NCBI GenBank assembly: GCA_036794395.1
Contig: DAIRGS010000297.1
Location: 1 to 8,550 of the forward strand
Length of the DNA stretch: 8,550 nt
Source: DASXMX01 sp036794395
Lineage (GTDB): Bacteria; Planctomycetota; Phycisphaerae; Tepidisphaerales; Tepidisphaeraceae
Direction: 5' to 3'
This document shows positions 1 through 4,797 of this stretch, piece by piece. A model generated the notes under the pieces. That model saw nothing but the letters and a program-made list of their open reading frames with translations. It searched no databases and had not been told where the DNA came from. Position numbers and translations under genes: made by a program. Within the stretch, counting starts at the first letter, position 1. Every line of letters begins with the position of its first letter.

Positions 1-129
1 CGACCCTGAGGCTCAGACCCGAAGGGGAAGGCCGTGCCACTTAAAAGCAATGGCGTGGAATCGAGCACGGTCATTTAGCGGGGTCCGGTGGGGGTGCGAT
101 CGGAATTGGCACATGTACAATTGCGTCCT
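1..129. other. Left edge, no gene assigned
   Basis: Two plus-strand frames are open from the window edge. One runs 13 codons to a TAA at 42-44. The other runs to a TGA at 131-133 that overlaps the ATG at 130 in an ATGA arrangement. Neither partial peptide is recognisable, so I cannot say which, if either, is the C-terminus of an upstream gene. If the second is real, the zinc-ribbon gene would be translationally coupled to it. Confidence 0.3.
116..121 (+). promoter_or_regulatory. Possible -10 element (TACAAT), leaderless start
   Basis: TACAAT matches the sigma-70 -10 consensus at five of six bases. It ends eight bases before the ATG at 130, so transcription would begin almost at the start codon. 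No convincing -35 hexamer lies at the right distance and no Shine-Dalgarno site precedes the ATG. This is a weak call that rests on one hexamer. Confidence 0.2.
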
Positions 130-672
130 ATGACCGATGACGCGCGAAGCCGGGCGACTCCTCCGGAGACCTATGGGGCTCCGGTGGACGTTTCTCCGGG
201 GCCGGATGCTGAAGATCGATGGTGGCGGCCTGGGTGGCAGGATATGTTGCGCGGGGTGGGGTGGCATTGGGTTTTGGTGTTGCCGGCGGCGGCGGTTGTG
301 GGGTTTGGGGTATTCGTTTTGTTTCGGCCGCAATACTTTGGGATGTTCTGGTGGTTGGGGTTCAAAGGGATTATCTGGGCGTTGGCTATTCCGGCGGTGC
401 TGATGGCGGATGTTGTCCGCCGGGCGACGGGGGCGCGGAAGGATCCGTTTTGCATCCATTGCGGGTATGCACTTACGGGGTTGGCGGCGGAAGGGCGATG
501 CCCGGAGTGTGGGTCGAAGTATTCACGCCAACTGATTGAAGAGTATCGGCGGGATCCGGCGTGGTTTATTCAGAGATACAAAGCGCAGAAAGAGTTGCCG
601 CCGCAGGATGTTCCGCTGCCGACACCGAATTTTGCGGGTAGGAAAAGAAGGCGATCGCGGGATGGGACTTGA
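130..672 (+). CDS. Two-helix membrane protein with C-terminal zinc ribbon
   Basis: A 180-residue protein of unknown function. Counting from the ATG at 130, two hydrophobic segments lie at about residues 45-65 and 71-93, joined by a short polar turn, so the two helices probably form a membrane hairpin. A zinc ribbon follows at about residues 107-128: FCIHCGY, then RCPECG, with four cysteines in two CxxC pairs 13 residues apart. The tail is very basic (GRKRRRSR). CxxCGY...CPECG ribbons joined to membrane helices are frequent in planctomycetes; their role is not known to me. An earlier in-frame ATG at 88 would add 14 residues without homology-like character, so I prefer 130. Product class is fairly sure, function unknown. 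Confidence 0.75.
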   Translation: MTDDARSRATPPETYGAPVDVSPGPDAEDRWWRPGWQDMLRGVGWHWVLVLPAAAVVGFGVFVLFRPQYFGMFWWLGFKGIIWALAIPAVLMADVVRRATGARKDPFCIHCGYALTGLAAEGRCPECGSKYSRQLIEEYRRDPAWFIQRYKAQKELPPQDVPLPTPNFAGRKRRRSRDGT

Positions 673-680
673 TGGGCAAC

Positions 681-704
681 CACGGAGACACGGAGACACG
701 GAGG
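681..704. repeat. Tandem 8-bp repeat CACGGAGA x3
   Basis: Two exact CACGGAGA units and one CACGGAGG unit follow one another just after the zinc-ribbon gene. This is the first of several short word repeats in the gene-free stretch 673-2020. Between 705 and 812 I see no further structure. Confidence 0.8.
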
Positions 705-812
705 CGCGCTCGACGGTTTGGGGTGAGATTTGAGGTGTACACGGGAGGAATGATATTACGGATTTCGTGGATGCTGGGGGCGGGAAAAAGGGTAGAGCGA
801 AGAATTTTTAAC

Positions 813-864
813 CGCAGATTGCGCAGATGCTCGCAGATAAAAGAAAGACCTGAATTCATCTGCA
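813..864. repeat. CGCAGAT word repeat with inverted ATCTGC
   Basis: CGCAGAT occurs at 813-819, 822-828 and 832-838, spaced 9-10 bp, and is followed by the inverted word ATCTGC at 859-864. The pattern resembles an imperfect hairpin built from one repeated word. Such elements are commonly scattered between genes in planctomycete and verrucomicrobial genomes; copy number in this genome is unknown. Confidence 0.6.
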
Positions 865-917
865 CTGTTCACCGTTCAATTCTTCGCAGCTTACGCGGAT
901 TTTGCCGAGCTTGGATG

Positions 918-973
918 AAACCACGGATAGCACGGATGCCACGGATGGGAAAAACGATTTTTCTGTATCCGTG
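918..973. repeat. CACGGAT palindromic repeat, left part
   Basis: CACGGAT occurs at 922-928, 931-937 and 940-946 with a 9-bp period. The last unit pairs with ATCCGTG at 967-973, and inside that GAAAAA (949-954) pairs with TTTTTC (958-963) around a CGA loop. The matching outer arm, ATCCGTGGTTT, is found only at 1792-1802, after the structured region, which suggests the palindrome was split by an insertion. Confidence 0.65.
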
Positions 974-1348
974 ATATCCGCTCGCAGCCCGTAATGCTGC
1001 GTGTCCAGCCGGTGGAAGTCCGGTCGCGGGAAATTGGTTGGTTGCCCGCGTAGTTATATTCGACGTCTCAGTGAGGTGACTCATGGGATGAAAGCTCGAA
1101 AGTAAAAGCCCTTGTCGATGAAGGGCAAGCAACTGTCCGGGCCGCAACATCAAGTGAACTCTGCAGCCTCGTTACACGTCCACGCGTGAATCGACTTGCG
1201 TGGGATTTCGGATGCCGAGCCGATACGGATATGGCGAAGGCGACATGGGCGGAACAGCCACAACCAAGGCCCGCCCAATCCGACGGGGTACGGGAGACGG
1301 CACGGCCAGAAGGACACGCGGAGTAAATCGGGGAATCCCTCGAACCTG

Positions 1349-1382
1349 GCCGCCTGCGGCAAAATAGCCGCTTGCGGCAAAG
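1349..1382 (+). repeat. Tandem self-complementary GCCGCxTGCGGC motif
   Basis: GCCGCCTGCGGC at 1349-1360 and GCCGCTTGCGGC at 1367-1378 are separated by AAAATA, giving an 18-bp direct repeat. Each unit can form a tiny GCCGC/GCGGC hairpin. It lies within the structured RNA and probably represents two adjacent stem-loops or a local slippage duplication. Confidence 0.6.
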
Positions 1383-1644
1383 ACCATCGGGATAATTCAT
1401 AAACCCGATGGAGGGCCCGAGGGCCTCGGATGAGGCCATAGTAAGCATTGACCCGGCGGGACAACACAACCCGCTGGCGAGCCAAGGGCCTCTGGATCGG
1501 ACTGTCCCGGCAGACACCCCATGAACCGTCCCACAGGACGGATTGCCCGCAAGGGCTACAGGGGCACAACGCCTGGACTTCTGGCCGCATATAAGCCGCC
1601 GGGCGTGTGCCCGGCGACGAAGGTTGCGGTCCAAGTCCGATTTG

Positions 1645-1680
1645 AAGCCGTACTGGGGAAAACCCGCCGTACGGAATTTT
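1645..1680 (+). ncRNA. Domain V-like hairpin
   Basis: CCGTAC (1648-1653) pairs with GTACGG (1669-1674). The upper stem is TGGG (1654-1657) with CCCG (1663-1666) around a GAAAA loop, leaving a two-base CC bulge on the 3' side. Lower stem, two-base 3' bulge and A-rich apical loop reproduce the group II domain V plan, and the AGC triad precedes the stem. Unusually, the bases opposite AG are AA before UUUU, so the canonical triad pairing needs a bulge. Confidence 0.5.
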
Positions 1681-1791
1681 AGAGGGGGCGGAGGAAACAC
1701 AGGCCCGGCAAGCGCGTCAACCCGGACGCTTAAAGGACATTGGGTATCCAGCTTCATCACGGTGCTGTGCGCCTCCGCTCTACTCGACGTA

Positions 1792-1802
1792 ATCCGTGGT
1801 TT
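1792..1802. repeat. Outer right arm of the CACGGAT palindrome
   Basis: ATCCGTGGTTT is the exact reverse complement of AAACCACGGAT at 918-928, 863 bp upstream. It directly follows the putative 3' end of the intron-like RNA. Between 1803 and 1950 I see no gene and no clear structure. Confidence 0.6.
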
Positions 1803-1954
1803 TATTTCTTCCATGCACAATTCAAGTTTGGCCTCAAACTTTCAAGCGCGATTCCGTGCCTTGTATGTTCAAAAACACAGTGAAATCGTGTTCAATCCAG
1901 CATGTCGCTCCGTGGTTGCACTTCTTTTTTTGGGTGGATGACGGGGGTTGGGAA

Positions 1955-1995
1955 CTCCGCGCTTTATGACCTCCGCGCGCTCCGCGGCTCTGCGG
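1955..1995. repeat. CTCCGCG word repeat cluster
   Basis: CTCCGCG occurs at 1955-1961, 1971-1977 and 1980-1986, followed by CTCTGCGG at 1988-1995. It is another member of the scattered short-word intergenic repeats seen in this window and lies just downstream of the rpsI terminator. Confidence 0.6.
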
Positions 1996-2019
1996 TGAAT
2001 CTGTATTTCCACGGCGCAA

Positions 2020-2052
2020 CAAAAAAGCCGCTTCTGGTGGGAAGCGGCTTTT
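2020..2052 (-). terminator. Intrinsic terminator of rplM-rpsI
   Basis: The arms AAAAGCCGCTTC (2023-2034) and GAAGCGGCTTTT (2041-2052) are perfect complements around a six-base loop. Read on the minus strand the stem is followed by a run of six T, 26 bases after the rpsI stop codon. This is a textbook rho-independent terminator ending the ribosomal operon. Confidence 0.9.
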
Positions 2053-2077
2053 GGGTTTGGGTTGTTGCGTTGATCGT

Positions 2078-2524
2078 TTATCGTTTGGAGAACTGGAAGC
2101 GACGGCGGGCGCCGCGTTGGCCGTACTTTTTGCGTTCCTTCATGCGGCTGTCGCGGGTGAGGAAGCGGCTGCCGCGGAGGGGGACTTCGAGGGCCGTGTC
2201 GTACTTGGCGAGGGCTCGGCCGAGGCCCATGACGATCGCGCCGGCCTGACCGGTCGGGCCGCCGCCGGTGGCGTTGACGAAGATGTCCATCTTGCCGCCG
2301 GTGTTGGTGACTTCGAGGGGGCCGAAGATGGCTTTGCGGTCGCGTTCGTTGGTGAAATAGTCGTTGAGCTCGCGGCCGTTCACTTCGATCTTGCCGCTGC
2401 CCAGCGTAATGCGCACGCGGGCGACGGCGGACTTTCGACGTCCGACACCCCAGATGTACTGAGGCTTAGCCGGGGCGGCGGTGGGTGGAACGAGCGGGGC
2501 GGTTTCGGTGGATTGGTCAGCCAT
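2078..2524 (-). CDS. rpsI: 30S ribosomal protein S9
   Basis: 148 residues. S9 binds 16S rRNA in the head of the small subunit, and its C-terminal tail reaches the anticodon loop of the P-site tRNA. The conserved block starts at about residue 23 (YIWGVGRRKSAVARVRI), the family signature GGGPTGQAGAIVMGLGRAL is at 87-105, and the protein ends in the conserved RRFQFSKR, whose final SKR is the tRNA-contacting tail. A Pro/Ala/Thr-rich extension of about 20 residues precedes the conserved core and makes the protein longer than the roughly 130-residue E. coli version. It is the second gene of the rplM-rpsI pair, 95 bp after rplM. No clear Shine-Dalgarno site precedes the ATG. Followed by a strong terminator. 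Confidence 0.97.
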   Translation of the reverse strand: MADQSTETAPLVPPTAAPAKPQYIWGVGRRKSAVARVRITLGSGKIEVNGRELNDYFTNERDRKAIFGPLEVTNTGGKMDIFVNATGGGPTGQAGAIVMGLGRALAKYDTALEVPLRGSRFLTRDSRMKERKKYGQRGARRRFQFSKR

Positions 2525-2619
2525 GTTTTCTACTTGCGATTTTTAATTTGCGATTTGCGATTGAAGATCCCGAGGGGATTTCAATCTCAAATTTCAGATC
2601 TCAAATTTCAAATCCTCTG
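2525..2619. repeat. Word-repeat element in the rplM-rpsI spacer
   Basis: The spacer is AT-rich and made of two word families: TTGCGATT-type words next to rpsI (2534-2562) and TCAAATTTCA/GATCTCAAATTTC-type words next to rplM (2581-2612). Between them ATCCC (2567-2571) and GGGAT (2575-2579) form a short hairpin around GAG. No gene fits here. The composition contrasts sharply with the GC-rich ribosomal genes on both sides. Confidence 0.6.
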
Positions 2620-3054
2620 TTACTTCGCGAGTTTCAGCTCTTTGGGTTGTTGTGCCGTGTGGGGATGATTGGCCTGGCGGTAGATCTTGAGCTTGCCGAG
2701 GATGTTGCGGCCCATCTTGCTCTTGGGGAGCATTCGGCGCACGGCCAACTCAACGACCTTTTCGGGGTGCAGCTCGTGCATCCGCTTGTACGAATAAAGG
2801 TGCCGGCCACCGGGATAGCGGGAGTAGGTGTCGTACTCTTTCACGTCGGCCTTGCGGCCGGTGATTTTGACTTTCGCCGCGTTGATCACGATGACAAAGT
2901 CGCCGGTATCCACGTGGGGCGTGTACGTTACTTTATGTTTGCCTTGCAGAATGAGCGAGATCCGAGAGGCAAGTCGGCCCAGAACCTGGTCCGTTGCGTC
3001 GATCACGTGCCAATTTGCAACCACTTCGCCCGGCTTGGGCATGTATGTACTCAT
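2620..3054 (-). CDS. rplM: 50S ribosomal protein L13
   Basis: 144 residues from the chosen start. L13 is an early-assembly 23S rRNA-binding protein of the large subunit. Recognisable family blocks are WHVIDATDQVLGRLAS near the N-terminus, LQGKHKVTYTPHVDTGDFV, INAAKVKITGRK, YSRYPGG, RMLPKSKMGRNILGKLKIY and the terminal HPHTAQQP. Length matches the family (about 142). An ATG lies two codons earlier at 3060, but the only Shine-Dalgarno-like motif, GAGG, abuts that codon and is six bases from the ATG at 3054, so 3054 is preferred. It is the first gene of the conserved rplM-rpsI operon and has a strong promoter about 50 bp upstream. Confidence 0.97.
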   Translation of the reverse strand: MSTYMPKPGEVVANWHVIDATDQVLGRLASRISLILQGKHKVTYTPHVDTGDFVIVINAAKVKITGRKADVKEYDTYSRYPGGRHLYSYKRMHELHPEKVVELAVRRMLPKSKMGRNILGKLKIYRQANHPHTAQQPKELKLAK

Positions 3055-3112
3055 TACCATCCTCGGTCACTTCGCTCGGGGCGCACATGCCCTTTGGCGG
3101 GAAGAACGGGGC

Positions 3113-3140
3113 ATAGTATTGTTTGAGGGCGGGTTGTCAA
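3113..3140 (-). promoter_or_regulatory. Promoter of rplM-rpsI
   Basis: On the minus strand a perfect -35 hexamer TTGACA (3140-3135) is followed after 16 bp by TACTAT (3118-3113), a four-of-six -10 match. Predicted transcription start is near 3106, giving a leader of about 50 nt before the rplM ATG at 3054. Confidence 0.7.
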
Positions 3141-3195
3141 GCGAGGATTGAAGCATCGGTTGTTCCGTTTAGGGGGGCCGCTCGGAAGGCATGCG

Positions 3196-3266
3196 CGTGA
3201 AACGTGAAGACGTGAAACGTGAGAAGGCAGGGCGACTTATTACGTTTCACGTCTTCACGTTTTACG
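3196..3266. repeat. 25-bp inverted repeat made of ACGTGAA words
   Basis: The arms at 3196-3220 and 3242-3266 are reverse complements at 24 of 25 positions, separated by 21 bp. Each arm is itself built from the word CGTGAA repeated about every 7-8 bases with a central AGACGTGAAACG. There is no T-run after the stem, so it does not look like an ordinary terminator. It lies between two divergent promoters (rplM and the Nfu-domain gene). The rest of 3141-3351 shows no gene. Confidence 0.85.
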
Positions 3267-3385
3267 GGCATCCATTCCCAGTGACTGAACGCCAGCGTCG
3301 AGTTCGATTTCCGCAACTTCGGGTTTCCCTGAACTCCTGCTACCACAAGCACTAAAAAAAATAAAGTTTTTTCACGATCCGGGCG

Positions 3386-3414
3386 TGTGCAACATTATGG
3401 GGCATTGCTATACT
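3386..3414 (+). promoter_or_regulatory. Extended -10 promoter of the Nfu-domain gene
   Basis: TATACT at 3409-3414 is a five-of-six -10 match and is preceded by TGC, giving the extended -10 pattern TGnTATACT. The -35 region at 3386-3391 (TGTGCA) is poor, as often seen with extended -10 promoters. An A-run and a T-run at 3355-3371 could act as an upstream element. Transcription would start near 3421, 18 bp before the ATG. Confidence 0.55.
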
Positions 3415-3438
3415 CCGCGCGTCGGGAGAGATTAGGCG

Positions 3439-3699
3439 ATGGGATTTGAGGTTGTGGACATCCAACCAACCCCGAATCCCAACGCGATGAAGTTCGTGCT
3501 GAACCGCTCCATTGCGGACAACACCAGGAGCTTCTTCCATGCGGATGCGGCGGCGAATGATCCCCTGGCGGCAAGGCTTTTTACAATTCCGGGGGTGGCG
3601 AGCCTCCTGTTCCTGAACGACTTCATTACTGTCAATAAGCGGCCCGAAGTGAAATGGGCTCCAATCAAGCGAGCGGTTCAGAAAGCGCTTGCGGATTGA
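3439..3699 (+). CDS. Nfu/NifU N-terminal-domain protein
   Basis: 86 residues forming essentially one Nfu N-terminal domain (Nfu_N family). Recognition rests on the start IQPTPNPNAMKFVLNRSI, the central DPLAARLFTIPGVASLLFLNDFITVNK and the W-x-P-I-K end; PTPNPN-x-(L/M)KF and (D/N)FITV are typical of the family. In full-length Nfu proteins this domain precedes a C-terminal domain with a CxxC that holds an Fe-S cluster. Here that part is absent and the protein has no cysteine at all, so it cannot ligate a cluster through cysteine by itself. It may assist Fe-S maturation or have another role. GGAG lies ten bases before the ATG. The gene has its own promoter and terminator. Confidence 0.88.
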   Translation: MGFEVVDIQPTPNPNAMKFVLNRSIADNTRSFFHADAAANDPLAARLFTIPGVASLLFLNDFITVNKRPEVKWAPIKRAVQKALAD

Positions 3700-3779
3700 A
3701 ATCGAAAATGTTGGGTTCGATAAAACTGTTTTTATGAATTGCACGTAGTACCGAGTGCGAAGTGTTTCTTCCCTCCTTA

Positions 3780-3814
3780 CCCCGTAGGTCTCACCCACGC
3801 CTACGGGGTTTTTT
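3780..3814 (+). terminator. Intrinsic terminator of the Nfu-domain gene
   Basis: CCCCGTAGG (3780-3788) pairs perfectly with CCTACGGGG (3800-3808) around an 11-base loop and is followed by six T. It lies 80 bp after the stop codon and closes the single-gene unit that begins at the promoter near 3386. Confidence 0.88.
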
Positions 3815-3830
3815 CTGCGCTGGTTTTCGT

Positions 3831-3890
3831 AATCCCAATCCCAATCCCAATCCCAATCCCAATCCCAATCCTAATCCTAATCTCAACCTT
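3831..3890. repeat. AATCCC hexamer tandem array
   Basis: Six exact AATCCC units (3831-3866) are followed by AATCCT, AATCCT, AATCTC and AACCTT, a gradient of decay. It begins 16 bp after the terminator. The frame encoding an Asn-Pro repeat across it is a by-product of the six-base period rather than a gene. Confidence 0.92.
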
Positions 3891-3924
3891 GAGCCTCAAG
3901 CATTAAATAGGGGAAGACGGATCG

Positions 3925-3966
3925 GATTAAGATTGCGATTGAGATTGAGATTAAGATTAGGATCAG
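3925..3966. repeat. GATTNN hexamer array, opposite orientation
   Basis: Seven six-base units (GATTAA, GATTGC, GATTGA, GATTGA, GATTAA, GATTAG, GATCAG) follow the AATCCC array after 34 bp. The units are the complementary type (GGATTG/GATTAG), so the two arrays together can fold into a long imperfect hairpin. It ends 43 bp before the DUF1990 gene, in whose upstream region I see no clear promoter. Confidence 0.8.
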
Positions 3967-4009
3967 CATCCAATCGAAAACCGGTGCGTAGCCATCGAAT
4001 AAGCCAAAG

Positions 4010-4594
4010 ATGAGGCCGATTCTTTCACGTCGCGGCTTGTCGGTACCGGCCATTCAGGCATTCTTGAGTTCGCAGTCCGCACTCGGATTTACGTACCCGA
4101 ATGTGGGCGCCACGGCGGGCGTGCCGCCAGCGCGGTACAACGTTGACCACAGCCGAATCAGGTTGGGCGAAGGGGAGGGGGTTTTTCGGGCATCTCGGGC
4201 CGCGTTGGAAAGTTGGGCCCATTTCGACTTGGGTTGGCTCGAAGCCAAGTCGTTCGAACCCTCTATCAAAGTCGGCGGAATGGTCGCGGTTGTTGGGCGA
4301 AGCCTGGGGTTGTGGTGGCTCCATGCTTGCCGTGTTGTTTACGTGATTGAAGAGGAGGACGATGCGAACGCGAGATTCGGTTTCGCGTACGGCACGTTGC
4401 CGGCCCATGCCGAGTCGGGGGAGGAGCGGTTTCTGATCGAGTGGGATAAACGCGAAGGCAGTGTCTGGTACGACCTTCTCGCTTTTTCAAAGCCTAATGG
4501 GTTGCTCGCTGGAATGGGCTATCCGTGGCTGCGGATATTGCAACGCCGGTTTGTTCGAGATTCCCAGGCCGCGATGATCAGGGCCGTTCGCTGA
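4010..4594 (+). CDS. DUF1990 (UPF0548) family protein
   Basis: 194 residues. From about residue 26 to the end the sequence follows the DUF1990 family: FTYPNVGATAG, then RIRLGEGEGVFRASRAAL, W-x-x-FDLGW, a VGGMVAVVGRSLGLWWLHACRVVYVI core, FGFAYGTLPAHAESGEERFLIEW, and VWYDLLAFSKPNGLLAGMGY with a basic QRRFVRDSQAAM end. The family occurs in bacteria and plants; its biochemical function is unknown to me. It looks soluble, with no signal peptide. The first 25 residues are outside the domain and the start is not backed by a Shine-Dalgarno site, so a later start is possible. Its last 53 codons and about 100 bp of downstream DNA recur at 5662-5929. Confidence 0.88.
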   Translation: MRPILSRRGLSVPAIQAFLSSQSALGFTYPNVGATAGVPPARYNVDHSRIRLGEGEGVFRASRAALESWAHFDLGWLEAKSFEPSIKVGGMVAVVGRSLGLWWLHACRVVYVIEEEDDANARFGFAYGTLPAHAESGEERFLIEWDKREGSVWYDLLAFSKPNGLLAGMGYPWLRILQRRFVRDSQAAMIRAVR

Positions 4595-4693
4595 AGAGGA
4601 TCCCGTACGCCAGCTCCCGCAACGAAACGTCGGCGCATAAGAATGTCGGCGGGTGGCAAAGGAGGGGGAAACGTGCCGAGGGGAACCGCTGGC
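4432..4693 (+). repeat. Direct duplication, copy 1 (DUF1990 3' end and flank)
   Basis: This stretch carries codons 142-194 of the DUF1990 gene, the stop codon and about 100 bp of downstream sequence. It matches 5662-5929 base for base over long runs, including an identical 19-base start of the TGTCGGCGGGTGGCAAAGG segment. Coding parts differ at nine positions only; the downstream part has more changes and several small indels. Confidence 0.93.
4645..4693 (+). other. Hairpin downstream of DUF1990 gene, copy 1
   Basis: GTCGGCGG (4645-4652) pairs with CCGCTGGC (4686-4693), eight pairs including two wobbles. The equivalent stem in copy 2 is perfect Watson-Crick. No T-run follows, so terminator function is doubtful. 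Confidence 0.45.
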
Positions 4694-4694
4694 G

Positions 4695-4718
4695 GATTAA
4701 GATTGAGATTAGGATTAC
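4695..4718. repeat. GATTNN hexamer array, third site
   Basis: Four units, GATTAA GATTGA GATTAG GATTAC, of the same type as the array at 3925-3966. It lies exactly where copy 1 of the duplication stops matching copy 2. The remaining 4719-4797 shows no gene and no clear terminator for the PEP-CTERM gene that converges on it. Confidence 0.75.
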
Positions 4719-4797
4719 GAAGTAAGAGAAAACCGCCGCATAGACATCTAACCCGGCAAAAGAGCTGATGGCGTGATGAATTCCCTCGCTGCGCCGA

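Larger units (their letters stand above)
1001..1788 (+). ncRNA. Group II intron-like structured RNA without ORF
   Basis: No convincing protein is encoded here, but the plus strand folds into many short perfect hairpins: 1025-1030/1045-1050, 1108-1113/1121-1126, 1180-1185/1198-1203, 1384-1391/1404-1411, 1422-1427/1432-1437, 1453-1460/1470-1477 (one wobble), 1526-1531/1536-1541, 1545-1548/1553-1556 closed by a GCAA (GNRA) loop, and 1597-1604/1609-1616. Near the 3' end is a hairpin resembling group II intron domain V (1645-1680), then a long stem 1688-1694/1772-1778 in the place of domain VI, then CTACTCGAC, similar to known group IIC 3' ends. A GTGTCC at 1001 may be the 5' end (consensus GUGYG). 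No reverse transcriptase remains. The limits are approximate. Another large structured RNA class is possible. Confidence 0.55.

Noticed and set aside
940..973. Intrinsic terminator for the zinc-ribbon gene
   Set aside because: The hairpin is long but no T-run follows the outer stem, and it lies 270 bp downstream among repeats; it fits better as part of the CACGGAT palindrome.
1068..1820. Long minus-strand frame of 250 codons (and overlapping 146- and 132-codon frames) across the structured region
   Set aside because: The peptides are rich in Arg, Pro, Ser and Cys without domain character, several frames overlap, and the DNA is explained by many perfect RNA hairpins on the plus strand.
2051..3126. 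Plus-strand frames of 205 and 213 codons
   Set aside because: They lie opposite rpsI and rplM, which are certain; the open frames are a by-product of their codon use.
3352..3798. Minus-strand frame of 148 codons
   Set aside because: It is antisense to the Nfu-domain gene, which has family motifs, promoter and terminator.
3831..3966. CRISPR-like array
   Set aside because: Units are six bases without unique spacers and no cas genes are present; it is a simple tandem repeat.
3762..4013. Plus-strand frame with an Asn-Pro repeat
   Set aside because: It is read through an intrinsic terminator and the AATCCC array; the protein repeat only reflects the six-base period.
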